A stretch of 64,000 bases of DNA from assembly GCA_030142905.1 (NCBI GenBank), contig JASJOG010000097.1, positions 682,001 to 746,000 of the forward strand, in the 5' to 3' direction. The position numbers and the translations under genes were made by a program. Position 1 is the stretch's first letter; each line of letters starts with the position of its first letter. This stretch comes from Heliopora coerulea (lineage: Eukaryota > Cnidaria > Anthozoa > Scleralcyonacea > Helioporidae). This document shows, in pieces, positions 23,401 to 38,400 of the stretch. Under the pieces are notes generated by a model that did no database searches, was not told the DNA's origin, and worked only from the letters and a program-made list of their open reading frames with translations.

Positions 23401-26400
23401 GAACCATAAATTCCACTCAGTCTAAAAGGTTATTTTATTTCGGTGATATTCATAGCCTATTTTAAGAAATACTTGATGATATAAGTATTTAGGTACATAC
23501 AGTTACCAAGGACTTTTCTGGAAATGGATTTTTGGGGATTACTTCCAGATCAAATCCTCAAAAAGGCTTCAAAAATCACCAACTTGTATAGGAAAAAAAG
23601 GAACTTTCTTATTTTTGATTACTATTATTATTAAGCATCGCACGTTGATGCTTTACAAAAAGAACATGCAAGCAAATATAAACAAGTGTGTAAGAGTTTG
23701 AAATTAAAAAGGTTGGCTTAAATTAAATGAGGGCAAATAAAACGCTCCATTGCAATGATATTAACGACACATACTTTCGATCTTTGATGATGCACATTGG
23801 GGATTAGATAATACGCGAAGTCCGCATTAATACTCGTTTACAACAGGCCATGAACCAATGTGAACGAAACATAAAATAAAACAACACCAATATATGACAG
23901 ATACAAAATTTTTCGTGCAACGGTTTTATTCTTCAGAAAGTCAGTTATTATTTATGTCGGTTTTGTTGCTTGTATTCAGGTGCTTTTTCTAGTTAGTGGA
24001 AGATTTATCGTAATTATCAGGCATAACCCAATTTGATTATGCTTCATATTAGAATAAATTTACATATTACACAGAGGATTTGTCCCAGGCAACAGCCCCA
24101 AGTCCCTGTACGACAAACATTTCTAAAAAGGTTTATTAAAGTAAACGGTTTGAACCCATGAAAATCGGTACATGTAATATTGGTGATGGTAGGTCGTCCA
24201 GGTTAGTGTAGTCTTGAGAGAGCCTGTTGGTGACTAGCGTTTCGACGGCCTCAGCGGCGATCATCTTGCCGCTGAAGCTGTCGAAAGGTCAGTCACGAAC
24301 AGTCTGTCTCAAGGCTACGCTAACTTGGACGGTCTACCATCACCAACATGTATAAAAAAGGTTTATGATATAATGGTCCATCAATAGCTATATTTATCTC
24401 GTGAGTTTTAACAGTCTTCGCCTTCCGGACTCGTTATTCGCAATTTCTTGACAGTTAATTATGGACATTCAAGATGTTGACTGGCTGCTTAACGTTAGTG
24501 TAACGTAATTATTTCATTCCCCGTTTTTCAAGAAATGTCACAGCCCATGAAACTAGATTTGAGTACGTGAACTGTTTCGAGGCTAGAGTTTACAAAGACA
24601 TTATAAAATAACGTGTGTGGTACGCGGGCTTTTATTGGCTCAAGCCCCAATGGGATCAGAGTATCCAAATAGGAAAAATTTCCCTCCGAAATTGTACTGA
24701 AGTTTGTGTTGCACGTTCAGTCTTATTATTTTACAAAAGAAATACGTAATGGTTTTTGGGTGTTTGAATTCTGTGATTCAAACATTTAGTATGTTGATAG
24801 AGTTTCAACTAGCTAAAAAACACTCGCTTTGCTTTTTGTTTTCACCACGTTGGAGTGGCTTCACTTCGTTGAATGTTCTTTAGCAAATCTCTAATTGGTA
24901 GTTGATGGTTTTGGAGAGAATTTCTCGCTTTATCGATGTGTTAATAATGTTAACAGCTTTTCATCTCTCGTTATTCTATAAAAGACAGGGTTTGTATTGA
25001 ATTGGAAAACAAAATTTAATGACTTTTTTGACTTTTTTATATATTACATTGTATGAATTCGCGCCCACTGATTCTTGTTCCCAGATCATTAACTTCTGCG
25101 GGCTTTCAATGATCGAGCCGAAAGTAAGATAGTCATACAAAAAGGATTTGGCACCGAGATATCGGAAAGTGGTTTCTTAAACTGATATCCGAAAGGTTAA
25201 AATAAAACTTTATCACTATCTTTTGACCCTGAACCAAAATTCCCTGGTTTTTAACGATTTTTATAGCCATAAAACCAATTTTCAGGATTTTAGTACTTTT
25301 CTTATGATTTTTATAATCCATACGAACCCTGAAGAGAAATACCAACCTTATCCAAAGGCAACACCGTGATTCTCTGTTCGTCCTCACTGTCTGTTTGATC
25401 CTGTGTTTTTACTACTGGTGATGTAACGACTTCCCTTTCTGACTCATCAGAGGTGATTTCGATATCAACATCAGCCTCAACGTTGCGTTTCTGTTCTACT
25501 GAACTTTGAGGTCCTTCCACTTCATCCTCCTCACTAGAACTGATATCTTGAAAGCCAGATACCATAGGATTGCCCTCGTTGTCACTGCAATTTAAATAAA
25601 GCAATAAACATTTTATCTGACAAAAACTTATGACTGAAAACATACAAAACAACGGCATTCAAAATTCCTTCTCAATTTTCAGATCTTCAGTTTTGTGTTT
25701 TGTAATTGATCATGTATAAAACAAAGCAAACCCCGGAGAAAAGCGACATCTTGAAAAACCTAAGAAATAGGTTAAAAACAAAGTCGCCTCCTGACCAATT
25801 TCGATTGCTATAAACATCTCAAACTCATGATGAGTGATCATTAGATCACTCATTCCCTAAAACTTACCCAATCCCCAAACTCAGTCCTAAACCAGGCCCT
25901 TAACTCTCGTTATTGCAAAAACAACATACAGTTAGACTTGGTGGACGCTACTCTGGCCTAAAAAGTTTTATAATAATAGTAACAATAATAATAGTTTAAT
26001 GAATTATATTGCACATTATACATGACGTAATCATCGAGTGTGCGTTAGAACGTACAATGGATGGGTTAGTTACAATAGTCAGAACATACACAATATAGAA
26101 TAATATTACATGAAATAATAACATAAAATTGTAAAATCTAATCTAAATTGACCAATTATAAACAATGGTTCTGAAGATGAGGTCCCTATTTATCCTCATA
26201 GAACCACTGATGACATTTCTATTAACAAGGTGCAAATAGGCCTCCGGTGATAGACCGCTGTAATCGCGATTCAGTGGGACAGGGGCGCTTTCAATACCAC
26301 GGCTCCACACAACGTTTTTCCTGTTAATAATTCAAGAATTTTCCCATGCAACCGTTTGGTTGGTTTGGCACTCGCGTCTTGACAAAGCGGAGTCTTCTTC

Positions 26401-29400
26401 TTTTGTGAGAAGAGAACAGCCTTTTAAAGAAGACACTAGTCCATAGTATCATAAAGTAATTGGATCGTGAACGGTCGCTTTGTAATCGACGTTGGAAACT
26501 TTTCAAGCCTGAGTAGCGTTAACCAATTCTGATTCTTCACCTGCCTGCGATGGAAACTGGTGCATGAACGATCATCGTGCTACCGTGTGTCGTAAGGTTT
26601 GACGCAAAGAAACAACACTGTACTAGTCATGCTACGCATTCACAATTTGTACAAACAGAAAAGTGGGTTGAAGGATGTTTGAGTCATAAGTATGCAATAA
26701 AACGTTTGTATTGATCCATGACCACCTTCGTTCTCACCTTTCGCTATCTTCATTTCCATTTTCAGAACCGACAGATTTTTTGTCAACTCCTTTATCTGCC
26801 TCTTCGAGAAATTCAGAATCAATTGTTTCGTTGGGGACAAAATCGTCAATGCTGTTGTCCGCTTGATTAGTCAGTTTGGACGATACTGCTAACGTTTGCC
26901 CAACAGAAGGAATCACAGAGAAAAAAGAAAACAAGAATACAGAAATAAGTAACACTAGCTGCATTATGCACCGGCAGCTGAATTAGCAATCCCACCTGCA
27001 AGACTGGCACCATTAGTGCTACTAACTCCAGCATCAGCATGAGTACTACCATTGGCAGCAGTATCGTCCGCTGGTTGGCCATCACCATTTCCACCAATAC
27101 AAACAACGGCCACCATTAACAACACCACCACAAGTACCAACTTGAGTATGCATAGTACGATCAGCACAACTATAGTACCATCAATAACACAAACAGCTTA
27201 ACATCTCTGACACCACCAGTTCTCCACCAACGCCACCAACATTTGCAGCAAGAAATGGCACTAACGCCATCAACTTAATGTTAGCGACACTGACGTTTAA
27301 CAAGTAACAATTACAACTAGAAAAACGGTATCTGTAATTGCGGCAAAAACAGACACGCAAAAAGTATAGTGCAATTAGATGATCACAATACTTATTTTAA
27401 AGTGATTGAAAATAACAAATAATAACAAAAAACTAACACATAAAAATAACCATGCCACTATAACTAGACAAACCTATTTTATCTGCCGGTACGGAAGGTC
27501 TTTTTAATGAAGTAGTTGATGAGTTTGGAGTGGACGACGATGAAGATTTTCGCTCGTTTTCTAAAAGGTCACAGCACAAGATTCAGAGACACCAACACAT
27601 GTCACTGATGCGCAACCACCTGAAAAACGTTCTCTGACTCTTACCCAGGACTTGAGACGACGCTGGTTGCTTTTTTTCTTTCATCTTCTTCTCCAAGTAT
27701 GCGAGAAACCTAGACGAAACGAATAGGAAATATATTTTGCTCAGTACACAGTAACTTGTAAGTGATAACCTGGTCTAAGCTTTCTCGAATCATCCAATAT
27801 ATCATGGGTTTTCAGCCTGCTGGTTGCGACCCCAGTCTCGGTCGTGAGAGTGCTTTGGAGGTTTACGCAACAAGGTTAAAGTTCGTTCTTAGTAATACGC
27901 ACCTTGGTTCAATGATTTGTAGCATTCACTTCCGTCATCTACGGGAAAGCATGGCGTGTCAGGGCAAACATTTGTAGATCTCCCAAGATAACCTGTTTTG
28001 AGTACTTCGTTTTGAGTGATTAAACTGATTAACTATTTCACTCATTTTCCCCCTCTTTCCCCCTAGTTTTGTGATCGGAGCTTTAGCTCAAGTGGGAGGA
28101 AAATTTAGCAAAATGAAAAAGAACCCTGACGTTCATGACTATGATAAACTTGCTACCTTTCTAGTAAAAACGGCGAAAGGCAAAGGCGGGAAAACTCTTG
28201 GTCACGTAGCAGTTCCACATTTGACGTAAACGCGATGTTTCACTTCTCCATTGGTTAAATGCCAAAACTTCGTTGAACTGATTCACCATGGTAACATTCA
28301 TAGATGAATTTATTATGACTATATGCTCGTTGCTCGGTCCGTACGCAAAATTACACGTTCTGACTGGTTGCAGAACGGTCCGATATTTTATGCTGCTGAA
28401 CAGGTCCAGTACGCTTTATACTCCGGACTGGTACAGTAAATTTTGGCGGGAAAATCTTAGAGCTGGTTTTAATGAAGTTTGAGGAGAATTAACTACTTAT
28501 AATGAACAAAATAGAAAAATAAAATGTGCTAGAACATTATTACTACTCTTGATTAAAGCTAATTGAATAACAGTACGATAAATGGATGTGTAAATCGTGG
28601 AAACAAGCAGCCAAACGAGCAAGTCATGAAGTAAGGTAAACAGTAACATTCGACGACGAAAACGCAGTTAAAAATATGAAAGAAAACCAACCAAAAAGCC
28701 ATATGATAAATTCCTTATTAATCTTGTTTGCTCGGTCCGTACTGGAAAGTATCTACCTTCGGGTTTTTTGGAACATACTTCGCTCCTTCGTCACTTGGTC
28801 TTTACGAAAACCTCAGGCATATATTTTCCCGTTCAGACCTCGCACTCGGTTGATAAGTATTTAATATTAACTAGCGAAAAAATGAATCAATGGATTGGTA
28901 AAGCCTACTTCAAATGTTTGAAATATGTAAACATTCAACATACTTATCGTAATCTTGTTCCTCTGAATTTCGATGGAATGACAGTTCTTCTAGAGTAGAC
29001 TATTCACGAAAAAGTACACAACGTAAAATGCCACGTAAATAATTAATAATTCACCAAAGTGGAGGTGAATAGAGACGGATATTTGCTGGTTACATTCTTC
29101 AGTCAAGACCTAAAGGTTGCACTCAGAGGAACAACACCTCAAAACCTGTCATATCAGCGTGTCCTTTCCAAAATTATGAACCTGAATCGAAGCGTAGCGA
29201 CAGAGTCACATCTGATTTATGAAGTTAAATGAACGGGAATCGTATAAACTGATCTGACTCATGAAGTAGAAAGGACCATTACACACATGTCTAATTTATG
29301 AGGTAAAAGTAAGAGTAATTGGAAAATCACGTCTAATTTACCAAGTAAAAAGGAGTCATACTAGTAGGTCCGATCTGCGACCAATTCAGAAGGGGACTGT

Positions 29401-32400
29401 TAACAAAGACCTGAGTCAAGAACTTTAAAGAAGGGTGCAGTCATATACAATGATCTGATAACAAAGTCAACGCAGCAGAATGCATACAAAAGGTACTGAA
29501 CTCAAGAAATTAATTTTATTCAGATGTCACACCATAACACAAGAAACTATGAAAAATTAATAGAACACCTTACCTCCATGTCTTCTTCATTAATTTTCAA
29601 TTGTTTTTCAAGCGTCTCTCGCTGAAATATAACATGAAGTATATCAGGCGGTAGTTTTTATAATATGTTTTAAGCATAGGATGGCAGAGTAATAGTTTCG
29701 GCATCATTCGACAGTGCTTGACAATACACTTTTAGGGGTCTTTTCTTAAAAGTTTGTCACAATCGCCCAAAGAACAGGCGCCTATCGTTTTCATCATACT
29801 TTCTTAAGTGCAACTATCTCAATATCTACCTCAGATCAAAATAACTTGAATGGGAAAGTGCGATTCCCACTACGTTTACCAATTGCCTCCTTCTGCACCC
29901 AGCAGTTCAAAATCTTACAAATATCCTAAGTAGGTATACTAAAATAAAGATATCTAGTATTCTAAATAAAATACCTATTAAATATCCTAGAAAGAGTTTT
30001 CTATAAATTTCTTAACAATACGTGACCTACCTGGAGTTTAAGGAATGGTATATTGAAAAACTTGTGTATAAACTTCAAGCCAAAGCTGTTTTTCATACAG
30101 CATTCACCATATTCTACAATGGCAGCATCCTTCGGTCTCTCCAGGCTTTTTATAAATTCAGTAATTTCATCGAGCTGAACAACCCTATGTTCAGCCATGT
30201 CGCAATAATTTGCCTAGCAAAAGAATACAGCAAGTTTTGTTTTTAATGCAAATATTAAATAAATTTGGGGGTTGGTTACACGTAAGAGTTTCAGCGCGGA
30301 CAACCAATCTTGTATTGTAATAGCAATATAACCCTTTTAAAGGATATCTTCGCGATTCCGAACAGACATTTGAGCCCAGTTGACAGAACTAAGATTTCAA
30401 CCCAGGGAAAAAAGTCGCGTATTTTGACGTACATCGTAGGCAGTGATCATCTCTGTAGCCTTACGTTACCTTGATAACTGCACACGACTTACTACCTTGT
30501 CTAAACATTCTCTTTCTTCACCCGTGTTTCTGTTACCTCGTGCTTTACAGGTTCTTTGTTGCCAGTTTAAGGATACAAAACAATATACAACAGTTTGCTC
30601 CAAACTTTTATTGTCGAATTCCAACAGGTTTTGTAAAACCTTCCTCGTATCTGACTTCGCTCTTTAACTCACACTAGTCGCAACTATATTCATAATAATC
30701 TCCCATATCATGCGCTGTGACACACATCACACTCCTGTTCTCAAATTACATTTATCGACAATAGTTCATCCTGTTCATACAACAAACTAAATACTACTTA
30801 CGTCAAAGGACTTAACAGTTTAATTATCTAACATTTCTGTCTTCGTCTCCGTCGCCATTCTCATCTCAATTTCTGTGGCGACTGTGTCTACGTTTTTTTG
30901 GTCTACACTGTATGTTGTATCTGGGGCGAGCTTTATGCACAGAGATTTGTGTATAGAATGCAACACCTTCCCTCCTATAGGCGTGCTGACCATCAGAAGA
31001 TTTCCCGGTGGGCCCTGGTAGTGGCGCTTGTTGGTAGGCTAGCATTGTTAGATTTTGCTGAAAAGCATAAAGTCCTGGAAAACTAGTTAATCGCCAAGGA
31101 GTGGCCTCTTGTGGATTTTCGTAATGTAGTGAAAATTAAGTTGAAGTCATATCGCTTTTAATTAGCTTCTTACTACAGACTGCATAAAACTAAAATGGTC
31201 GACAATTGAAGATGTACACGTTTTGAGGTTTTTTTTTTTTCCATGTATAGAAACCTAAAAGAGCAATTTCGGAAGTGAATGGCGTGATCTTACGTACGGC
31301 TGTCTCGTGTGCTTTAGTTTCACCAATTAGCTTTCATTTCTGCCATAAGATATAATGAATTCTTTGAGATCAGTCACGGCAGTGATCTACCTTTTAACTT
31401 TTTACCTTGCTTTCATTTTTGTTTTCTTCCACGACATGCAATTTGGTAATCTAAGTTTCAGATGAACGCAGCAGTGAGGACCCTTTTAGGTTAGGGTCTC
31501 CCGACCTCTCTTGCGAGTCAGCGCGCCACTGTTTCCTCCTCGCGAGGTCGCGGGTTCGATTCCCAGCCGGATGGCCCAAAGTTGTATTGTTTGCAACAGG
31601 TCCCGGTTGGGTCTTTAAATCCTTCAGACACTCGAAAATTTCCCTTCATCAGAAACATAAACTTAAATGTTAGCTGTTGAGTGTAAATGCCACAATATTC
31701 CACTGCGTAATTAGCAGTGCATTTATTTATTCACACCAAAGAGAGCTTTGTAAACTCGCAAAACATAAGTGGTTCATGCAACGGTTAACCTTTTAGTAGT
31801 ACGGTATACTTACTAAAACCAGGACTGGAATGTGGTTGGGGATTTTTGGAAGTTCTCTTTCAATGTATTTGAATGTCCTAAAAAACATTATGATCTTTAT
31901 GTTAGAAATTAATGGTGACAACAAATAGTTTGGAAATGCACGAATACAGCTTCAAAACAACGAGGTAGGACACCAATTTCCAAAGTGTGCTGCTTCAAAA
32001 AAGAAAACACGGTAAAAGACGTCGGACCAATTGTACAAGTTCCGCTTCACTCAGTGGCGGATCTACATATACGCGCCTCCGCTAATTTCGAAATCGTAGA
32101 CGGTCGTTACGTCTTTAATGGTCGGGCACATCATTACTCAAGATTCCATAGTTCAAAAGGAGGTCATTGCGCCCGCGGTGTTATTACTAAATTTTTTTAC
32201 CGGATTTGCAGGTCGACAGCGTAGTCTAGTGGATAACTCAATGTCGAAAGATGCTGAAGTGCGTGGATCGAGCCGTGTGTAGAACAGTTAGTCGTTGTTT
32301 ACGTTTTTCTGTGGTAATTTTTTCTTCAACATCTTTAAAGGGTAATATTTAAGTTTCTTATTATTTATGATTAATTTTATTTCTTAACGTTAGAATTTGC

Positions 32401-35400
32401 TTTTAGTTAGAGTTAGGGTTAGGGTTAGGTTAGAGTTGTGGTTAGGGTAAGGGTTAGGGTTGACGTAGTCTGATGATGTAGTAGAACATCAAGGAGGTGT
32501 CCGACTGTCTACGGTTTCCAAACTTGCAGCGCCCCCTTTTTAAACCTGAATATTCTTTTTTCGTTATTGCATGGCTTTTTTTTATTGAATTAAACAATAT
32601 GAAGACTGTATAACCACACAAAATGTAAACAGAAAATTACACATCCGTGGCCTCCCTCAAGTAACGTAGCATTCGGTACCATGAAGGGGGGTTGTCAGCG
32701 GTCCGACAGGTCCGACATTAGTCGGACCAATATTTGAAAAGTAATCTTCTTGGTGTCCTCTCTAAATGTGCTAAATATAATGTTTTCTTCGAGGAGGGGT
32801 AAACCCATTCGCAAAATAATGACGATGTTTCCGGTCTGTGTTTTCCGATTTCGTCACCAGCCTGCGTCCATCGAAATTATTGATACCCCTTAATTCTCTC
32901 AACATGGTTGCATGTAGTTTTCACTTGGGTGAACGTAACAGATGTAAATTCCGGCGCGTAGATTGAACAAACTCATAAACCGCTCAAGGTTAGCGTACGT
33001 GTTTGGCATGGCACTAGCGTTACCTCAACGTCATAGTCCCGGACTTATTAAAGTTGGTCATCTAACAAAGAATTTACAGCAAAATTTAGTGCATTGCTGT
33101 AGTTTCCAGAGGTAAGAACATAAAAGCAGTAAGCTAGTGAGATACCTCCTAGAGATCGCGGGAAATGCAATTTTGAGCCTCTAACACAGAAAAACTTTCT
33201 GCGGGAGCATACCCCTAGACCCCACCTAGATGGTTCGCGGCTTGACCCTCGAAAACGTCGAACCAATGTTAATTTTTTAGCGACGCCACTGTACCGTCAC
33301 CTGGGTACCAGGACAAAAAGGTAGAACTTTTATTGGTACCCTGCTGTTTAGAAAAACCTGGATCCGCCAACGTCACTTGCGCCATTGGATACAGGTTTAT
33401 TACCGAAATCAAGCTAGCATGTTCACATATATCGTCACCTTTAGCACTGATAATTCACCAATACAATCATTCACGAAAAACCTCACGAGTACACCGTGGT
33501 ATTACAGATCAATAAGGTTCCCAATCATCATCTGCTGATGATCTATGAATGTAATATGGATAATACTATTCCTAATTAACATAAACGATCTAATGGCGAA
33601 ACGTCCTGCCGCAGATAAGGCGGTGACACATCACAACCTCGTCATTTCATGAGACGATATACCCTCATTCTTAAAGTCCTGGTGTAAGTCGTAACCTCAA
33701 TAAAAACCGCCTTTCAATGTTTAATGAACGAAAGCTTATTTATAATACCTCCGTGCAGGCTCGTAATTTATCCGTTTTGAGTGTGGGGGAGGGGGAAAGG
33801 GTCCAGCTTAATATTTGCCCGAATATTGTATCCTTTCAAAACTTGGCCGAATTTAATCCGACGCATATTCAGGCCACGTATGGTGTACTCTCGCTTCTTC
33901 ACCTCTAATACGTAAATTATATGTAAATCAGTGACCAAAATGGATCTTGACGAACCTTACCAAATTTTGCCCTAAATTTGATGTTCCAACTACTTACTTT
34001 TGTCCGAATTTTCTGGTTTTTTAACAAACTTTGTGCGGGTGTCACACCCTCTACACATCCCCATAAACTACGCCCCTGCCTCTGTAGATACCTAAGGTAA
34101 CAGGATTATTTTTGAAATGAGGACATTTTTAATGTTATCTGCTGCATCACGTTTGAGTATTGAACAGTTTCACTGTTAAAAACCAGAAATAGAAAAGTGG
34201 TACAATACCATTGTTTGGTGATATCCATCATCATGATACAGCCATGCGTCCCTTTATAAACATCAAGAAATTCGGCATCAAGAAGACCAGAGAGTTGCTC
34301 CTTTAATAAACATCGAATTTTTATTTAATCAAATAGTTGTCGTTTGTGGTTGCGGTCCAGGTTGTGACCGTGGTTTCTGTAGTAGTAGTGGTCATGGTAA
34401 TGGCTGCGGTCACGGTAGTTGGTGTGGTTCTGTCGGTGGTGGTAATGGAACGACAGTGTAATGGTTATCGTAAAGCTAGTGCTAGCGACAGCAGTATCGT
34501 ACCAAAGAAGGGGGGGTGTCATTTTGTAATCATTTAACCATATTTTACTGATTACTTATTAATCGAGTGTGAGGTCTGTACTGGAAAGTATTTGCCTGAG
34601 ATTTTCGTAGAGTGGAAAGAAAACGAGGGTGAATACTTTCCCGCGGTGACCGAACAAACGAGGCTAATAAGAAATCTATTATATGGCTTTTGGTTCCTCC
34701 CTTCATCGCTTTTAAGGAACTTTTTAGTTCGTGATTGAGAAGCTTACGTTCACTTGTTTTTACCCATTACCTTTTTCTTTTATTATCATCAATTAATCTA
34801 GTTTTCCGCTTAAAATTAATGTAGAGAAGGTTAACATAACATAACATAACATAAAGTAATTTATTTCTCCACTATGGCTTTTCAGAAATAATTACAATTA
34901 ATAATTATGTGCATTACAAATCTATATTTACATTAACATCATTAATTACTCAACCTACGTAAATTTAAACTATACATTACAATTAATAACAAGATAAAAA
35001 GTTAAAAAGTTAAAAAGTTAACTATTCATGCAACTATTCCAAAACTCGTTATATAATTTGTTCCTTATTAAAATCTTAAAAGTTTCGATGTTAGAAATAT
35101 TCTTAATATCATATCTTAATATCATCTTAATATCAAGGTCTGACTACTCTTTTGCAAGTTTGTTATTGTTATTTGTTATTTGTTAAGGCAAATTTTTTAT
35201 TACATCGTCTGGAAAACATACCTGAATCTAGTTTGTTTGCCTTCAAATCAACTCGGAAATTTTCCCGCAAAAACCTGCTGGTCTGTACGGAAAACTTATT
35301 GCACGGCTAGACAGCCAATCAGCGGGAGTCATTTTTACGTACAGACCGGATAGTGAGGTCAGCCATATAACAAGTAATATTTAAGGGCCGACAATGAAGA

Positions 35401-38400
35401 CTAGGCCGGGTTTTCAAGTACTGTACGAGGAATTAGTTCTAGTCCGAGGCGAAGCCGAGGATTGGAACGAATTCCGACTATTTGAAAACCTGATCTAGTC
35501 CGAATTGGAGGCCTTTGGATGACTTCTCAGAAGCAATTAGTGTACTGGCACAATGAATTAGTATATTAGTAATGAGTGCATCGATGAATAAATCGAATAT
35601 GTGAAATTACATTTTAAATTCAAGGGCTTGAGTTATTATTTCCAGTCCAAGGACTGGAAAAAATAGTTGAAGTCTTCTGCCCAGTACTTCCATAGTATTT
35701 CAAGTTCGCTCACGTAGTGCCATTCAGCGCGTCTGATTGAATGATATATCTATGAATTATTAATCAGTTTGAGGAAGAAGATTATTGCCCTTATCTTAAC
35801 TGTACCACGGCAATGGCGGGATCCTCTTGTTTTCTATTTCAAAGTACCAAGGCCTAGCATCAGATTAGCCACTTCAACCTTTGTAAACTACTGCTGTAGC
35901 TAGTGCAACACTATTTATTACTAATCTAATCGGTGGAAACAAGCTAAATTTATTGCAAAGAAATGGCGCGCCTAGAAAAAGGAAATTCTCACTTGATCTG
36001 CAGTTAATTCGTTGGCTAACTTTAATCGACCACTTCTGGACTTCCTTTTCCCTGAAAATGAAATGGGACGTTTGAATATCAATTGAATGCCACCATCCTC
36101 GGACGGATGTAACAGCTCCAAGTTTATCAGGAGATGGCAAGAAGAAAGTGTGAAGGTAGAAAAAGGGGTGCACATAAGATATTTTGGGAAAGGAAAAGAT
36201 GGGATAAAAATGAACGCACGGAAGTACACTCTTTCTTACAATTGTTTCTTAGAACTCCTGCAGTCTATTTTTAAACTTTTTATGGACTAATGTTTTGCAT
36301 GTGGGAGCTGGTTGATATTAACCTTTTCCGGCCCGAGATGTCTCCCCTAGACGAGTTTAATCGTCTGGGGTTAGCCAGAGAAAAGTTGTCTGCCGTTACC
36401 CGAAGTAAAATTTAAAAGTTGGGCAATAACCGAAAAGAGATAAAGAATGATCGTTGGACATTCATCAAGCTCGAACCTCAGAAAAACGATTTTTGAACCC
36501 CAGACGGTGAGCAAACCCGCAACCCTTCTGATGACTTGTGGACAAGGGGCACCTTAGCTCACCATCTGAGTCTTGGTAGCTCAATGGTTAGAGCGTCTCA
36601 TCGGTCATCAGAAGGTTGTGGGTTCGATCCCCAACTGGGGCTCAGTAATCGCTTTTCTGAGGATAGAGCTTGACGATCGTTCATCTATCATCTCAAGATA
36701 TCTCCAAGCTCTCAAACTTCTAAAATATAAAATTTCATCAACATCATTATTAACATAAAGTGGCCTCCGCTAAGGTCACACATCTGTAGGACTTGCACCT
36801 TAGCTCACCACCCGAGTCTTGGTAGCTCAATGGTTAAAGCGTCTGTTTCACAGTTCACCAGAACGTTGCGGGCTCGATCCCCGTCTGGGGCTTAGTAATC
36901 GTTTTTCTGAAGTTTGAGCTTGACGAACGTCAAACGATCATCCTAGAACTCTCATCTAGTAGTTTCTATATATATATATTTATATATAGTTTATGTGGGA
37001 TACAGTTTATCTTATGGTCTACACCTTTATCGACAACATCCCAAACTTCCACTTTTACAACATCATCAGCAACTGCAAAGAAAATGTTTATTGGTCAACA
37101 AATTTCATATTTGCAGGGAGTACATAGGTATTACATTGCTGAGAACAGAATCTCCCATATTTCAACAAGCCTAGCTCTGTTGCATTCAATGATTTGTGGT
37201 GACATTTCTCTGCATGAGTATGAGCAGCATTTCTTCTTTCTGGGAAGGCAATCTTATAGTCAGAATCACAATTATGTTACTGGTGTTTCAACTGATATCC
37301 AGGGTGCAACTGTCTCACATATCTTTACTTTTAATAACTAGGAACAATTTAATCACATTACCTCGGTAATTCCAGTTGATGCTACACACCTACAGTGATA
37401 AAAATATGTATAAAACCGTTTCAAATCACAATTAATAAGAGAAAGTTAACTCAACTGTATACATGTACCATAGAGGTAAGAATAACCAAACAAAAAGAAC
37501 ATGACATATTCCATTTCTTGTCACATGTAGAGTAATCATTTCTAAGCCATCTGCTTGGACTATGTAGCTTAATGACAGATTAAGACCAGGGTTAGGTTAG
37601 GGTTGGGGTTGGGTTTAGGGCATTAATGCTTCTGGTTTGAACAAAACAAATATTAAATTTTAAGTGTGGGTAAAATGACTTGGGGTAGGGGGGGGGGGGC
37701 ATGAATTGGGACATGAATGGTGTTTTCTAAACCACGTTCAAAATTTTTCATGCCAGAGTGACGTCAAATCATGTCTTAATGGGCTGACAAAATTTAAGTT
37801 TGATTGCTCAGGACATGAATACTGTAGGTCTGTTCATTGTTGGATAGAGTACCTGGACTTCAGCCCCCTAGTCTCATTCTTTAAGAAAAGACAGATCTTG
37901 GACATCTCACCATACAATTTACTGTGATGAAATTGGACAGTAATAAACATGCATAAAAATCCTTTCACTCACCTGGATCTCATTAGTAGGTATGTATTCC
38001 TCTTTAAATGGCTTGCCTTGGAACCTTCCAAACAGACTACTTTTACCAGTATTTCGATCACCTTTAATGACTATTTTCACTATAAAATAAAAGATTGGAT
38101 TCATGAATCTCAATTCCTAGTGAAATTATGTTTTTCACTCGCCCAGCTATGAAATTTTAAGAGTGACAGTAGCTACCCACAGACTACTTCATCTTTTACT
38201 TCAGCAAAAGAACCAAAGAACATTTTCTTGAGATCCAGAATACCCTCATATACAGCCCACTACAGGAGGGATTTAAAAAAGCCTTGCTAGTGTCAGAAAA
38301 AAATTTAAATTTTTGACAATACATGAAGTGAAAATGTATTATGAACAATCAGAAAAGAAAAATCAACCATGTAAAGTGAAGTCATATAAAACAAAGCAGA

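Noticed and set aside
26867..27167. Overlapping minus-strand frames rich in Val, Leu, Gly and Ala
   Set aside because: They arise from ACC/CAC low-complexity DNA next to a RABL6 exon; no splice signals support them.
32400..32470. True chromosome end
   Set aside because: The TTAGGG units are few, imperfect and inside a RABL6 intron with coding exons on both sides.
34325..34537. Val-rich plus frame and His/Tyr-rich minus frame
   Set aside because: GTG/GGT low-complexity sequence directly before RABL6 exon 6.
36577..36650. Possible functional tRNA gene
   Set aside because: A and B boxes are present, but a complete cloverleaf with acceptor stem is not formed and the unit recurs with a shared non-tRNA tail, so a SINE is more likely.
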